Positions 39,257-48,688 of a stretch of 58,963 nucleotides of DNA are shown piece by piece (positions within the stretch are counted from its first letter, which is position 1; every line of letters starts with the position of its first letter). The notes below the pieces were generated by a model, which did not search any database, was not told where the DNA came from, and saw only the letters and a list, made by a program, of their open reading frames with translations. Made by a program: the position numbers and the translations under genes. The DNA lies in contig JFNU01000179.1 in assembly GCA_000634515.1 (NCBI GenBank), positions 1-58,963 of the forward strand, written 5' to 3'. Origin of the DNA: Prochlorococcus sp. scB245a_520K10. GTDB lineage: Bacteria > Cyanobacteriota > Cyanobacteriia > PCC-6307 > Cyanobiaceae.

Positions 39257-40180
39257 ATGGAAAATAAAGATGGATTCTTAGTAATTAATAAAGATAAAGG
39301 CTGTACCTCTCATGATTGTGTTAAACAAATAAGGAAGTTATTAAATACAAAAAGGGTCGGACACACAGGAACTCTTGACCCAGAAGTTATAGGAACATTA
39401 CCAATCGCGATAGGCAGTGCAACAAGATTTATTCAATATCTTCCTCAGGGCAAAACTTATATAGGACAAATTAAATTAGGGATTAGAACTAACACTGATG
39501 ACATTCACGGAGATATAATTAATCAAAAAAGTTGGCCTAAAATCAGTCATGAAAAATTAGATCAATACTTAAATAGATTTAGAGGAATTATTAAACAAAT
39601 TCCGCCGAAAGTATCAAGTGTGCATGTTAATGGAGAAAGAGCTTATAAAAAATCTTTCAGGAATGAAATTTTTGAATTAGCGCCAAGAGAAGTAAAAATA
39701 GACGAACTTATTTTAATGAGATGGGACCAAATAAAAGGAATCATAGAAATAAAAATCAAATGTTCAGCTGGCACATATATAAGATCAATCGCAAGAGATA
39801 TAGGAGAAATTCTTGATTCCGAAGGTTGCCTTCTACAACTAAAAAGGATTTCAGCTTGTGGCTTTGATGAAAAAAACTCGATAAAAATATCTGACATCGA
39901 AAAAGAAAAAGTGAAAAAAAACTCGAAAAATTTTATTATTCCAACAATTTCTGCTCTTAATCACATTTCAACATTTGTTTTAAGAAATGAAGAACAAATC
40001 AATTTTTGGCAAACAGGAAGAGCTATTAAAGTTGATATTAATTACTTACAAGAAAGTAACTCTTTTGACTATAAAAAACCCTTAAAAGTAATAGATAACA
40101 AACAAACACTTCTTGGCATAGGCTTCTTAAATAAAGAGCAACATAGTATAAATCCAAAATTAGTCCTTAATGCTAAATAA
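39257..40180 (+). CDS. truB: tRNA pseudouridine-55 synthase TruB
   Basis: TruB makes pseudouridine 55 in the T-loop of tRNAs. The catalytic Asp is D41 in GHTGTLDPE. Further motifs include TYIGQIKLG (about 69-77), [16 protein letters not shown] and [15 protein letters not shown] (about 170-184). The 307-residue length is usual, with a shorter C-terminal extension. The convergent SpoIID-like gene lies 3 bp downstream. Confidence 0.96.
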   Translation: MENKDGFLVINKDKGCTSHDCVKQIRKLLNTKRVGHTGTLDPEVIGTLPIAIGSATRFIQYLPQGKTYIGQIKLGIRTNTDDIHGDIINQKSWPKISHEKLDQYLNRFRGIIKQIPPKVSSVHVNGERAYKKSFRNEIFELAPREVKIDELILMRWDQIKGIIEIKIKCSAGTYIRSIARDIGEILDSEGCLLQLKRISACGFDEKNSIKISDIEKEKVKKNSKNFIIPTISALNHISTFVLRNEEQINFWQTGRAIKVDINYLQESNSFDYKKPLKVIDNKQTLLGIGFLNKEQHSINPKLVLNAK

Positions 40181-40183
40181 CTT

Positions 40184-41359
40184 CTATAGGTAATCTTTTT
40201 TAAAAGGTTTAATCTGCACACCCCTATAAAAATGCTTTAATATTCTCTCAGCTTTTTGACCTCTAGACGCCATATATTTAGCACCCCATTGACTCATTCC
40301 TACTCCATGACCTGATCCTTGTCCAAAAACTAACAAACCTTGTTTTGTAGGAAATTTATTGTTTAATTTTTCCTCAAAAAATTTAAATCTCACAAAATTA
40401 CTATTGAGGCCTAATCTTTTTCTTAAAACTACACCAGAAATTTGATCAGAACCATCAGCTCCAATAAGTTTTACATTTTTTACCCTCCCCGTGCTTGTAA
40501 TATCTAGAATCTCTATATTTCTTAAACCTCCAATCTTGGGAAATAAATCAGTTAAATCATTACTCGAAAATTTTTTTTGCCATCTAAATTTTGGATTATT
40601 TTTATCAAAATCTTTTACACTTGATAAATATGGAAATTTATTCTTCCATACATCTTGACTGTTTTCTGTCATTCCACCTGAACTGCTATGGAATAAAGCA
40701 TTAATTAATTTATTTTTATACGTCAAAACCAAAGATCTTGTACTTTTAACCGCTCTATTAGTTTTATAAGTTCTTGACTCCAAGCCATTATAAACTTGGT
40801 TGTTCTGAGTTGAATCAATATCAAATAAATTATTTCCCTTTTGCTTTAAAGCATAAGTTCTAGATGCAATTGCTTGTGCTTTTAATGCTTCAATAGGCCA
40901 TTTTGTTGGCATCTCTGAACCCACTACACTACTGAGATATTTTTCTATTTCTAAAACATTTACCACCAATATTTCAGTATCAAGTACAAAGAGATTAAGC
41001 TTACCAGAAAATCTCTTCTGACCTACCCATATACCTCTTCCATCAGAAGATCTAACTTGCAATTTTTGATTACTTTTTAAGTCATATTTTTTTTGTTTAT
41101 TTTTATCAAAATATAAAATTTTTCTATTTTTCTCATTTTTCAAAGTTAGGCCTTTTATTTTTTTACTTGAAAAAAATTTGCCCTCTATGGTTAAAGGAAT
41201 TGATCTATCTGATCTAATCCTTAAATTGTTATTTTTTGATATTAAAACTCTAATTATTGGCTCTCTTGATGCAAAAACACTTTCACTCTGAAAAACAAAA
41301 ATAAATAAAATACTAATCAGGCAATATTTACTATAAAAATTTTTAAATTTAAGTATCAC
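40184..41359 (-). CDS. SpoIID/LytB-domain protein
   Basis: An N-terminal hydrophobic segment (about residues 11-30) suggests export or membrane anchoring. The SpoIID core contains SEMPTKWPIEALKAQAIASR (about 147-166), with the family Glu, and SGGMTENSQDVW (about 229-240). A late QGSGHGVGMSQWGAK is the family's C-terminal motif. SpoIID proteins are peptidoglycan lytic transglycosylases in sporulating bacteria. Non-sporulating cyanobacteria keep them, probably for wall remodelling. The length is 391 residues. Confidence 0.9.
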   Translation of the reverse strand: MILKFKNFYSKYCLISILFIFVFQSESVFASREPIIRVLISKNNNLRIRSDRSIPLTIEGKFFSSKKIKGLTLKNEKNRKILYFDKNKQKKYDLKSNQKLQVRSSDGRGIWVGQKRFSGKLNLFVLDTEILVVNVLEIEKYLSSVVGSEMPTKWPIEALKAQAIASRTYALKQKGNNLFDIDSTQNNQVYNGLESRTYKTNRAVKSTRSLVLTYKNKLINALFHSSSGGMTENSQDVWKNKFPYLSSVKDFDKNNPKFRWQKKFSSNDLTDLFPKIGGLRNIEILDITSTGRVKNVKLIGADGSDQISGVVLRKRLGLNSNFVRFKFFEEKLNNKFPTKQGLLVFGQGSGHGVGMSQWGAKYMASRGQKAERILKHFYRGVQIKPFKKDYL

Positions 41360-41448
41360 TATGTTTAAAAAACAAAAGCTTAATTTGCCTAATTTTGACT
41401 AAAAGTCTAGATTTAATCCATATATAAAAATAAAAATATCATAAATAA

Positions 41449-42387
41449 GTGAATATCACATTCCTAGGAACAAGCTCAGGAGTCCCATCCTTAACGAGAA
41501 ATGTTTCTTCACTAGCACTAAAATTATCACAATCATCAGAAGTTTGGCTTTTTGATTGTGGAGAGGGAACCCAACATCAAATAATGAAAAGCAATATTAA
41601 ATCTTCACAAATCAAGAAAATATTTATTACGCATATGCATGGAGATCATATTTATGGTTTGCCTGGACTTTTGGCTACCTTAGGTCTATCAGGAAATAGT
41701 AAGGGTATCGAAATTTATGGTCCTTCAGAGTTGAGAAGTTATATAAATTCTGCACTTAAAAGTAGTTTTTGCAAATTGTCGTTCCCATTGCATTTTGTGG
41801 AAGTTGAAAATTTTGCATCAGAGAATAAAATCCTATTTGAAAACAACAACATAAAAGTAAACTGCGCCTGTCTTAAACATAAAATACCTGCTTATGGTTA
41901 TCGAGTGAGTGAAAAAGATAAACCAGGTATATTTGATATCAAAAAAGCTGAGTCTCTAAAAATAGCACCAGGACCAATTTATTCAGAACTGCAACAAGGT
42001 AAAAAAGTTATGTTAGAGGATGGTAGAACATTTGATGGAAAAGAATTCTGTGGACCTCCTAGAAAGGGCGAAAGTTTTGTTTATTGCACAGATACTTTCT
42101 TCAGCGAATCGGCTGTTACTTTATCGAAAAATGCCGATTTACTTGTACATGAATCGACTTTTTCAGAGGAGGATGAAAGCATGGCCTACGAAAAATTACA
42201 TTCCACAACAATCATGGCAGCTAAAACAGCATTATTATCTAATACAAAAAAATTAATTATTACTCATTTAAGTCCAAGATATAATAATAAAAATGCAATT
42301 ACTCCAAGCGATTTGCTTAAAGAGGCTCAAAAAGTTTTTCCAAATACTCAGCTTGCAAAAGATTTTCTAACAGCAGAAATAAAATAA
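41449..42387 (+). CDS. rnz: Ribonuclease Z
   Basis: This metallo-beta-lactamase-fold endonuclease trims tRNA 3' ends; most tRNA genes here do not encode CCA, so it is needed before CCA addition. The zinc motif THMHGDH gives H62, H64, D66 and H67. The later HKIPAYGYR, CTDTFFSE and ITHLSPRY are the family motifs. It starts at GTG and is complete at 312 residues. It is divergent from the SpoIID-like gene. Confidence 0.96.
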   Translation: MNITFLGTSSGVPSLTRNVSSLALKLSQSSEVWLFDCGEGTQHQIMKSNIKSSQIKKIFITHMHGDHIYGLPGLLATLGLSGNSKGIEIYGPSELRSYINSALKSSFCKLSFPLHFVEVENFASENKILFENNNIKVNCACLKHKIPAYGYRVSEKDKPGIFDIKKAESLKIAPGPIYSELQQGKKVMLEDGRTFDGKEFCGPPRKGESFVYCTDTFFSESAVTLSKNADLLVHESTFSEEDESMAYEKLHSTTIMAAKTALLSNTKKLIITHLSPRYNNKNAITPSDLLKEAQKVFPNTQLAKDFLTAEIK

Positions 42388-42459
42388 ACTGCAACAGTTC
42401 GTGAGAAGAAGGGTCGTAAATGACCAACCCATGGAATAATAGTCATAGGTTTTTCTATA

Positions 42460-43023
42460 TTGATGTTGATCGAAATGGTTTCTATTTTTTCATCACTACT
42501 CAAGTCTTGTAAAAGACTATTTATTTTTCTTCCGTTAGTTATTGGTTTACTTATTAATCCAATCTCAGCGAACGCTCTTTATCCTAGTGATCCTTCATCA
42601 GTTGACGTACTAAAAGATGATCTTCACGGTGCTGACCTTCATAATACTGAATATGTTAAATATGATTTATCTAATCAAGATTTAGGTGAAGCTAATCTTC
42701 AAGGCGCTTACATGAGTGTAACAACTGCAAAAAACTCTAGTTTTAAAGGAGCCAATATGACTGACCTTATTGCATATGCAACAAGGTTTGATAACGCCGA
42801 TTTTACAGATGCAAATCTTACCAATGGTGAGCTCATGAAAAGTGTTTTTGATGGAGCAATTATTGATGGAGCAGACTTTACTGATGCAAATCTTGACCTT
42901 TCTCAAAGAAAATCATTATGTGAGAGAGCTAGTGGCACTAACACGCAAACTGGAGTTAATACAATCGATAGTCTTGAATGCACTGGTTTAAAAGGATATA
43001 TGCCTCCAAAGCCAAAAGCATAA
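42460..43023 (+). CDS. Exported pentapeptide-repeat protein (probably thylakoid lumenal)
   Basis: A signal sequence of about 39 residues ends ISANA. The mature protein begins LYPSDPSSVD and then consists of roughly 15 pentapeptide-like repeats of the A(D/N)LXX type (about 50-150), which fold into a right-handed beta-helix. A short Cys-containing tail with two Cys follows. Such small lumenal pentapeptide proteins are common in cyanobacteria, mostly of unknown role. The start is TTG, but ATGs three or fifteen bases inside are possible. A strong terminator lies 34 bp after the stop. Confidence 0.85.
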   Translation: MMLIEMVSIFSSLLKSCKRLFIFLPLVIGLLINPISANALYPSDPSSVDVLKDDLHGADLHNTEYVKYDLSNQDLGEANLQGAYMSVTTAKNSSFKGANMTDLIAYATRFDNADFTDANLTNGELMKSVFDGAIIDGADFTDANLDLSQRKSLCERASGTNTQTGVNTIDSLECTGLKGYMPPKPKA

Positions 43024-43037
43024 TATCCAAAGCTCCT

Positions 43038-43397
43038 TTAATAAGGGAAAACATTACCAGGCTCTTTTGAGCCTGGTTTTTTGCTATACCACCATTCTTG
43101 TATGTCAGAAGAAAATTTCTTTGAAAAAAGGGTTATAACTGTTTCAACCGGTTTTGATCCAGGTTCCAAAATCTGAACCGAGTAAGATGGGCATTTTCTT
43201 GAAGCCATATCAGCAACGAACCTAGAACCTATTCTTCTCCAACTAGGTTCCTTACTTCTCCAAGCAAGCCTGGAACAGGGCCAGGGTAACTCTTCCCTAT
43301 CATAAAGCCTGCAACATGGTCCAATAACCCTATAACTGTACTGACCTCCATAACTTGATTGAACACTGCCAGATTTGAAAAATTCAAATTTATTCAT
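43038..43397 (-). CDS. Conserved cyanobacterial hypothetical protein, Trp/Cys-containing
   Basis: The 119-residue soluble protein has a conserved-looking core: a Tyr-rich SYGGQYSYRVIGPCCRLYD, then PWPCSRLAWRSKEPSWRRIG, a further Cys in SRKCPSY, and a late EWWYSKKPG. Four Cys in total could be redox or metal sites, but no known motif matches. I do not recognise a named family. The final codons contain the terminator of the convergent gene, so a conserved C-terminal end may be partly dictated by RNA structure. It is downstream of ferredoxin, separated by a terminator. Confidence 0.72.
   Translation of the reverse strand: MNKFEFFKSGSVQSSYGGQYSYRVIGPCCRLYDREELPWPCSRLAWRSKEPSWRRIGSRFVADMASRKCPSYSVQILEPGSKPVETVITLFSKKFSSDIQEWWYSKKPGSKEPGNVFPY
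43057..43082 (+). terminator. Strong rho-independent terminator after the pentapeptide-repeat gene
   Basis: CCAGGCTC-TTTT-GAGCCTGG is a perfect 8-bp GC-rich hairpin followed by six T. It ends transcription of the plus-strand pentapeptide-repeat gene. It lies inside the 3' coding end of the convergent minus-strand gene at 43038-43397. Confidence 0.9.
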
Positions 43398-43401
43398 TTA
43401 C

Positions 43402-43429
43402 AAAAAAAGCCACCTTCACAGAGGGTGGC
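43402..43429 (-). terminator. Rho-independent terminator after the ferredoxin gene
   Basis: On the minus strand GCCACC and GGTGGC pair as a 6-bp GC-rich stem with a loop of about nine bases, followed by a run of seven T. It lies 46 bp downstream of the ferredoxin stop, so ferredoxin is an isolated transcript. Confidence 0.8.
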
Positions 43430-43474
43430 AGAGAAATAATGAATAATCAACTTAGAAAAATTAATATTTTATAA

Positions 43475-43774
43475 TTAATACAATTCTTCCTCAGCATGAG
43501 TTGTAATTGTTACGTCAGATGTTGGGTAAGCAACACATGTAAGTACAAAACCAGCTTCTAATTGGTCATCATCTAAGAAACTTTGATCTGATTGATCAAC
43601 ACTACCTGAGGTAACTTTTCCTGCACATGTTGAACATGCTCCAGCTCTGCAAGAATATGGAAGGTCGATACCTTGTTCTTCGGCAGCATCAAGGATGTAC
43701 TGATCATCAGGTACTTCAATAGTTGAATTAAGACCTTCGCCTTCGCTGATGAGTGTAACTTTGTAAGAAGCCAT
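43475..43774 (-). CDS. petF: Plant-type [2Fe-2S] ferredoxin
   Basis: This is the soluble electron carrier accepting electrons from photosystem I and passing them to FNR and other enzymes. The four cluster cysteines are C42, C47, C50 ([10 protein letters not shown]) and C80 (VLTC), the standard CX4CX2CX29C spacing. It is 99 residues, acidic, with the conserved C-terminal HAEEELY. A short inverted repeat (ATCGA/TCGAT) lies in the 134-bp leader upstream. Confidence 0.97.
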   Translation of the reverse strand: MASYKVTLISEGEGLNSTIEVPDDQYILDAAEEQGIDLPYSCRAGACSTCAGKVTSGSVDQSDQSFLDDDQLEAGFVLTCVAYPTSDVTITTHAEEELY

Positions 43775-43908
43775 TTAAATAAAAAATTGTTGGTAATTAA
43801 TACCTATCAATTACATTTTTAACATCGATTCAGTCGATATGTGAGATTTTGAAGTAAAAAATGACACAATAAAATGTATTAAAGAGTATCTATAAGAAAA
43901 ACTTATAC

Positions 43909-44820
43909 TTAGGTTTGATCGCCAGCTTTTTGCGCAGAGATGCAAGCCCAATCTTTTCTAGTTGATACATCCAATAATTTCAAGTCATTCTGAATTAATA
44001 TTTTTATTATTTCATCTTTTTGTGAATTCAGAATTCCACTGAAAATCACTTCTCCATTGTTTCTCAAGCAATTATAAATATTTGGAATCATTTCTTTTAT
44101 TACTTCAGCAAGAATATTGCATAAAACAACATCAAATTGTTTTAGTTGATTTTTTAAAATTATCTCATTAAAAGATCCTAAATATGTATTTAAGTTTTTT
44201 AAATTACCAAAATTTAGTTGAAAATTTGAGTTAGTGGAATTTATAGCTAAATAATCATTATCCACTGCACAAACCTCTTTAGCTCCAAGCAATCTTGCAG
44301 CGACACTCAAAATCCCGCTACCACTACCAATATCTAATACCTTTTTATCAAAAAATAAACTATTCTCCATTTTTTCCAAACAAAGATAAGTCGAAGGGTG
44401 ACTTCCTGTACCAAAGGCTGCTCCAGGATCAATTTTTATGATTCGTTTATCTTTAAATTTTTTATCTAGATTTATCCAACAAGGCAATATTAAAAAATAA
44501 TTTCCCACTAATTCAGGCTTCCAATATTTCTTCCAGCTTGTCAACCAATCTTCCTCTTTAATAGTACTCCAGTCAAAAAATTGATTCAGCGGGTCATTAA
44601 TGTTTAGAAGTTTGCTGATTATTTTTTCAAAACTATTTCTAGCGCTCTCGCCCCAATTATCAATTGGAAGCCATATGTGCACCTCTTTTTTATTTTGATT
44701 TTTAATTAAATATTCAAATGAAAAACTAAATATTCCAAGCTCATTTAATTTCCAAATAATAATTTCTTCTGAATCACTTTCTATCAGAAAAGTTACTTTA
44801 TACCAATCTTTAATTGCCAT
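43909..44820 (-). CDS. prmA: Ribosomal protein L11 methyltransferase PrmA
   Basis: PrmA trimethylates L11. The SAM-binding motif [20 protein letters not shown] (about 165-184) and the post-motif CNILAEVI are present, and [16 protein letters not shown] (about 144-159), the family signature, precedes them. The N-terminal 80 residues correspond to the L11-recognition domain. The length is 303 residues. It lies 17 bp downstream of serA on the same strand. Confidence 0.95.
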   Translation of the reverse strand: MAIKDWYKVTFLIESDSEEIIIWKLNELGIFSFSFEYLIKNQNKKEVHIWLPIDNWGESARNSFEKIISKLLNINDPLNQFFDWSTIKEEDWLTSWKKYWKPELVGNYFLILPCWINLDKKFKDKRIIKIDPGAAFGTGSHPSTYLCLEKMENSLFFDKKVLDIGSGSGILSVAARLLGAKEVCAVDNDYLAINSTNSNFQLNFGNLKNLNTYLGSFNEIILKNQLKQFDVVLCNILAEVIKEMIPNIYNCLRNNGEVIFSGILNSQKDEIIKILIQNDLKLLDVSTRKDWACISAQKAGDQT

Positions 44821-44837
44821 TATTTACTAAGACTTTT

Positions 44838-46424
44838 TTATAAAGTAACTGGATTTGCGCTAGTTATTCCCTCTACTTTAATAATGGTGTCAAGCAACTT
44901 ATTAGGCATTGGATCATCAATACTCAGCACCATAACAGCTTCTCCTCTAACAATTTTGCGCCCAACTTGCATTGAGGCAATATTTACATTGTTGCTACCC
45001 AACAAAGAACCAAGCTTACCAATAATACCAGGCATGTCCCTGTGCCTAGTAACCAGCATGTATCTACTTGGCGATACATTAACAGGATATTGATCAATAC
45101 TAATAATTCTTAATTCCCCATCAGCAAAAATGCTTCCTGCCACGCTATGGTCTCCATTATCTCCATAAGTGGTTAACTGAAGCGATCCACTAGCAAATTC
45201 AGGTCTTGCCTCATCTTTACTCTCTACTACTGAAATGCCTCTTGAATCTGCTTCTAGAGAAGCATTAACATAATTGATCCTATCTCCCAAAGCTTTACTT
45301 AGAAGCCCTTTTAGACTAGCTATTATTAATGGCTGTGATGGATGTTGAACAAATTCGCCTTGCAGCTTAACCTCTAGTTTCTGTATCTGTCCACCTGAAA
45401 GCTGGCTTATAAGCAGACCCATTGTTTCAGCTAACTGCAAATGAGGTTTTAGACTATCCATGATATCAGGGTTCAAACCTGGTATATTTACTGCGGTTCT
45501 CGCAGATAAGCCAAGCAAGACATCTCTGATTTGTTCTGCAACGTCAACAGCTACATTTTCTTGTGCTTCCCTAGTAGATGCTCCTAAGTGAGGGGTAAGA
45601 ATAAGATTCTTCTCAACCTTCAAAAGTGGTGAATTAGATTCCAAAGGTTCTTTTGAAAAGACATCTATTGCAGCCCCTCCAATCAATGATTTATTTAAAG
45701 CTTCTGATAATGCTTCTTCATCAATTAAACCTCCTCGAGCACAATTAATTAATTTTGCGCTATTTTTCATACTTTTAAGCACCTCCATATTTACTAAATT
45801 CTCTGTCTCTGGTGTGCGAGGTAAATGCAAAGTTACATAATCTGATTGTTGGAATAAATCCTCTAGTTCAGATAGTTTAACTTGTATTTGTTGAGCTCTT
45901 TCAGTTGAGACAAAGGGATCATATCCGTAAACTTCCATTCCTAATGCATTAGCAACTTTCGCTACATGAGCACCAATTTTCCCTAAACCTACTACACCTA
46001 ATTTTTTCTTATAAAGCTCATTCCCAACAAATTTCTTTCTTTCCCATTTGCCTAACAAAGTACTACTATTAGCAACTGGAATATGTCTAGATAAGGCCAA
46101 CATCATTGCTATTGTATGTTCAGCCGCAGCTATCGTGTTACCCCCCGGAGAATTAACAACAAGGACTCCTTTTTGCGTAGCAGACTTAACATCTACATTA
46201 TCGACTCCAACTCCTGCTCTCCCAATGATTCTCAGTTTACTTGAAGAGTTAATAATCTCTTCAGTCACTTGAGTGCCAGAGCGAATCATTAAAGCATCAT
46301 AATCTTTAATAATGGAAGCTAACTCAGAGTCTGAGATTCCTATCTTCTGATCAACCTGAGCAACTTGTGAAAGAATATCGATTCCTGTTTGATCAATTGG
46401 ATCTGTAATTAGAACTTTTGTCAT
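44838..46424 (-). CDS. serA: D-3-phosphoglycerate dehydrogenase
   Basis: SerA oxidises 3-phosphoglycerate to phosphohydroxypyruvate, the first step of serine synthesis. The Rossmann motif GLGKIGAHVA is at about 147-156. The catalytic NCARGGLIDEEAL and HLGASTREAQENVA are seen later. It is the long form of 528 residues, with an ASB domain and a C-terminal ACT domain (about 455-528, ending GITSANPVTL) for allosteric control. The gene is divergent from the hypothetical gene at 46524. Confidence 0.97.
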   Translation of the reverse strand: MTKVLITDPIDQTGIDILSQVAQVDQKIGISDSELASIIKDYDALMIRSGTQVTEEIINSSSKLRIIGRAGVGVDNVDVKSATQKGVLVVNSPGGNTIAAAEHTIAMMLALSRHIPVANSSTLLGKWERKKFVGNELYKKKLGVVGLGKIGAHVAKVANALGMEVYGYDPFVSTERAQQIQVKLSELEDLFQQSDYVTLHLPRTPETENLVNMEVLKSMKNSAKLINCARGGLIDEEALSEALNKSLIGGAAIDVFSKEPLESNSPLLKVEKNLILTPHLGASTREAQENVAVDVAEQIRDVLLGLSARTAVNIPGLNPDIMDSLKPHLQLAETMGLLISQLSGGQIQKLEVKLQGEFVQHPSQPLIIASLKGLLSKALGDRINYVNASLEADSRGISVVESKDEARPEFASGSLQLTTYGDNGDHSVAGSIFADGELRIISIDQYPVNVSPSRYMLVTRHRDMPGIIGKLGSLLGSNNVNIASMQVGRKIVRGEAVMVLSIDDPMPNKLLDTIIKVEGITSANPVTL

Positions 46425-46523
46425 TTAAGATTGGTTCTTTAATCTTTTACTTTAACTTAATCTATAGTGTATGTATCTTATTTTATTAATTTGAATAACA
46501 CACAAACATTTGAGGATTGAAAT

Positions 46524-47090
46524 TTGACTAAAAGTATTGTGATATATGAAGACATTGATAAATGTATTCAGTTATTTGATGATTTCAAAGAAAAATCAGT
46601 AATGCTCTCTGAAGCTATTTTGATCCCACCAATAAGTGAGAAAATATCATCAGACCAAACAGAATTACTCAATGCGAAAGCAAATATCTTATTCAAATCT
46701 CAAAATTTTGAAGATATAAGAATCTTAAATCCTAAACTTGATAGAAAGATCAGACAACAAGATATGAGTAGATGGCTAATGCCATTTGGGTTTATAGCTG
46801 GAATAGCTTTTTCTAATATGACAAATTTATCTACCTTCAGCTTTCTTGGTTTAAATAACATCGGGGAATCATTAATTGGAGGTCTTTTAGGAATGGGTTC
46901 AGGATATTTAGGAAGCATTGTTTCTTCTGCAAGTATCAACATTAATAGAAATAAAGAGTTAAGATCGATCATTAATTTTAATAAAGAGGGTAAATGGCTT
47001 GTTCTACTTGAAAATCAAATTGGAGCTGAATTACCATGGGCTTTGATAAAACAATCAGAAGCAAAAGATATAATTTTTTTAGAAGGCTAA
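46524..47090 (+). CDS. Conserved cyanobacterial membrane-associated hypothetical protein
   Basis: The 188-residue protein has a soluble N-terminal part, a middle hydrophobic pair of segments (about 84-103 and 112-135) and a polar C-terminal domain ending in LEG. The second segment is glycine-rich (GGLLGMGSGYLG), a glycine-zipper-like pattern. It begins at TTG, with GAGG about 8 bp upstream. It abuts the PSII S4 gene directly, with the TAA of one followed by the ATG of the next. The function is unknown. Confidence 0.77.
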   Translation: MTKSIVIYEDIDKCIQLFDDFKEKSVMLSEAILIPPISEKISSDQTELLNAKANILFKSQNFEDIRILNPKLDRKIRQQDMSRWLMPFGFIAGIAFSNMTNLSTFSFLGLNNIGESLIGGLLGMGSGYLGSIVSSASININRNKELRSIINFNKEGKWLVLLENQIGAELPWALIKQSEAKDIIFLEG

Positions 47091-47882
47091 ATGATTAACT
47101 TAAAAGAGATCTTAATAAATTCAAAATACAAAAAAGAAACTGAGGAATTAATAAATATTGCTAACTTAGCCTACAAACACTGGGAAACTTATTGGACTGG
47201 TTTTAATTCAACTTATGTTTGCGAAGAGATTTTAAAAGATTTTGAAAATTTAAATGATTTCAAATTTTTTATTTATGGAGGATTCTCCTCTTCTCAAAGA
47301 TCTAGGATAGCTTGCTTTAGAGGAGATAATATTCCTGAAGAGGATACGCTAAAAAGTAATTTTCCAGCTCAAGGAATAAAAATTAATGGAAATTTTTTAT
47401 TTGATAATGCTACACAAGACGACTTTAGATCCCTCTTAATTGAATATGGGGTTAATCAAATAAAAGTTGGAGATATTTGGACTATTGGCGATAGGGGAGC
47501 ACAAGGGATAATTGATAATTCAAATATTAAGCATCTAGATGAAAAGATTTTTTATTTAAGAGACGTAAAAGTAAAAGTTAATGTAGTAGGTATAGATGAA
47601 TTACAAATACCTTCTGGAAGATCAAAAAAACTTGTCAATACAGTAGAAGCTTCAACAAGATTAGATGCTATAGCTTCAGCTGGCTTTAGGGTATCACGAA
47701 ACAAAATCATTGAAAGGATAGAAAATGGAATGCTCAGATTAAATGGAAGCAAAGTTAATAAGCCAACAATTAATCTAAAAATTGGCGACAAACTAGAACT
47801 TGAAAATAAAGGATTTATTGAAATTCTAAATTTAGAAATAACCAAAAGAGAACGATGGAAAGTTAAATTACTTAGAAAATGA
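47091..47882 (+). CDS. Photosystem II S4 domain protein (YlmH-like)
   Basis: The 263-residue protein has an N-terminal RNA-binding-like module related to YlmH (about 1-180) and a C-terminal S4 domain (about 182-245, with TRLDAIASAGFRVSR and GMLRLNGSKVN). Cyanobacterial and plastid members are known as photosystem II S4 domain proteins, from co-occurrence with photosynthesis. They probably bind RNA. It is coupled to the upstream hypothetical gene. tRNA-Val follows 49 bp downstream. Confidence 0.9.
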   Translation: MINLKEILINSKYKKETEELINIANLAYKHWETYWTGFNSTYVCEEILKDFENLNDFKFFIYGGFSSSQRSRIACFRGDNIPEEDTLKSNFPAQGIKINGNFLFDNATQDDFRSLLIEYGVNQIKVGDIWTIGDRGAQGIIDNSNIKHLDEKIFYLRDVKVKVNVVGIDELQIPSGRSKKLVNTVEASTRLDAIASAGFRVSRNKIIERIENGMLRLNGSKVNKPTINLKIGDKLELENKGFIEILNLEITKRERWKVKLLRK

Positions 47883-47931
47883 AACGCAACCTGCTATTTT
47901 CTTATAAGGGGGATTAAAAATTCCTCAATTG

Positions 47932-48003
47932 GGGCGATTAGCTCAGTGGTAGAGCACTACCTCGACACGGTAGTGGCCACTGGTTCGAATCCAGTATCGC
48001 CCA
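47932..48003 (+). tRNA. tRNA-Val (anticodon GAC)
   Basis: The acceptor GGGCGAT pairs with ATCGCCC. The D-arm reads AGCTCAGTGGTAGAGC. The anticodon stem CTACC/GGTAG holds loop TCGACAC with anticodon GAC. The T-loop is TTCGAAT and the discriminator A. CCA is not encoded. It reads GUC and GUU valine codons. Confidence 0.97.
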
Positions 48004-48070
48004 TTAAAACTATTGACTACCTAGGTTATATCCACAGAAAATAATTTCATTTTTTAGATTATTAAAAAAG

Positions 48071-48688
48071 ATGAAACTTAATCAAATAATTAATCTACAC
48101 AAGGGGCTCACTGCATTTGTAGTGTTAGGTCTTATGATTTTTTTTGATAATTTTACGATCGCTCCTTACGTTTATTTAGCTCTGCATGGTACTTATGGAT
48201 TACTTTGGCTTCTAAAAGAAAAGATATTCCCAGATCCTTATTTTAAAGAAAAAATCAATTTTTTAACTTCAGTTACTGGTTTTATTTTCCTTGGAAGTTA
48301 CTGGGTAGCTCCCTACATTCTTATCTCATCTCAGAAATCTGTTCCAAATATCGTAATAGCTGCATCTGTATCTATAAATATAATTGGTGTGTTTCTACAC
48401 TTTGCTAGTGATGCCCAAAAATATTTTTCTCTTAAATTAAAAAAAGATCTAATTAAAGAAGGATTTTTCAAAAATATAAGGAATACAAATTATCTAGGAG
48501 AAATACTAATTTATCTATCATTCGCCATACTTTCAATGAGTTTCATACCATTAGTAATTCTTGCAATATTTTTCTCTATAGTTTTTCTACCAAGAATGAT
48601 AAAAAAAGATAAATCTCTCTCAAAATATGATTCATTCGAAGAATACAAAAAGAAAAGTGGTCTTATATTGCCTAAATTAAATGCCTGA
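48071..48688 (+). CDS. Integral membrane methyltransferase-like protein (DUF1295 / ICMT-like)
   Basis: The 205-residue protein has about five membrane segments. The C-terminal half contains FKNIRNTNYLGEILIYLSF, which resembles the RNPNYLGE motif of isoprenylcysteine carboxyl methyltransferase and steroid-5-alpha-reductase relatives. It includes the conserved Arg, Asn, Tyr and Glu. The substrate is unknown. The stop overlaps the start of the next gene by 8 bp. Confidence 0.8.
   Translation: MKLNQIINLHKGLTAFVVLGLMIFFDNFTIAPYVYLALHGTYGLLWLLKEKIFPDPYFKEKINFLTSVTGFIFLGSYWVAPYILISSQKSVPNIVIAASVSINIIGVFLHFASDAQKYFSLKLKKDLIKEGFFKNIRNTNYLGEILIYLSFAILSMSFIPLVILAIFFSIVFLPRMIKKDKSLSKYDSFEEYKKKSGLILPKLNA

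Noticed and set aside
43475..43908. ATCGA/TCGAT inverted repeat upstream of ferredoxin as an operator
   Set aside because: The 5-bp arms are too short to separate from chance in AT-rich DNA, so it is only mentioned in the ferredoxin entry.
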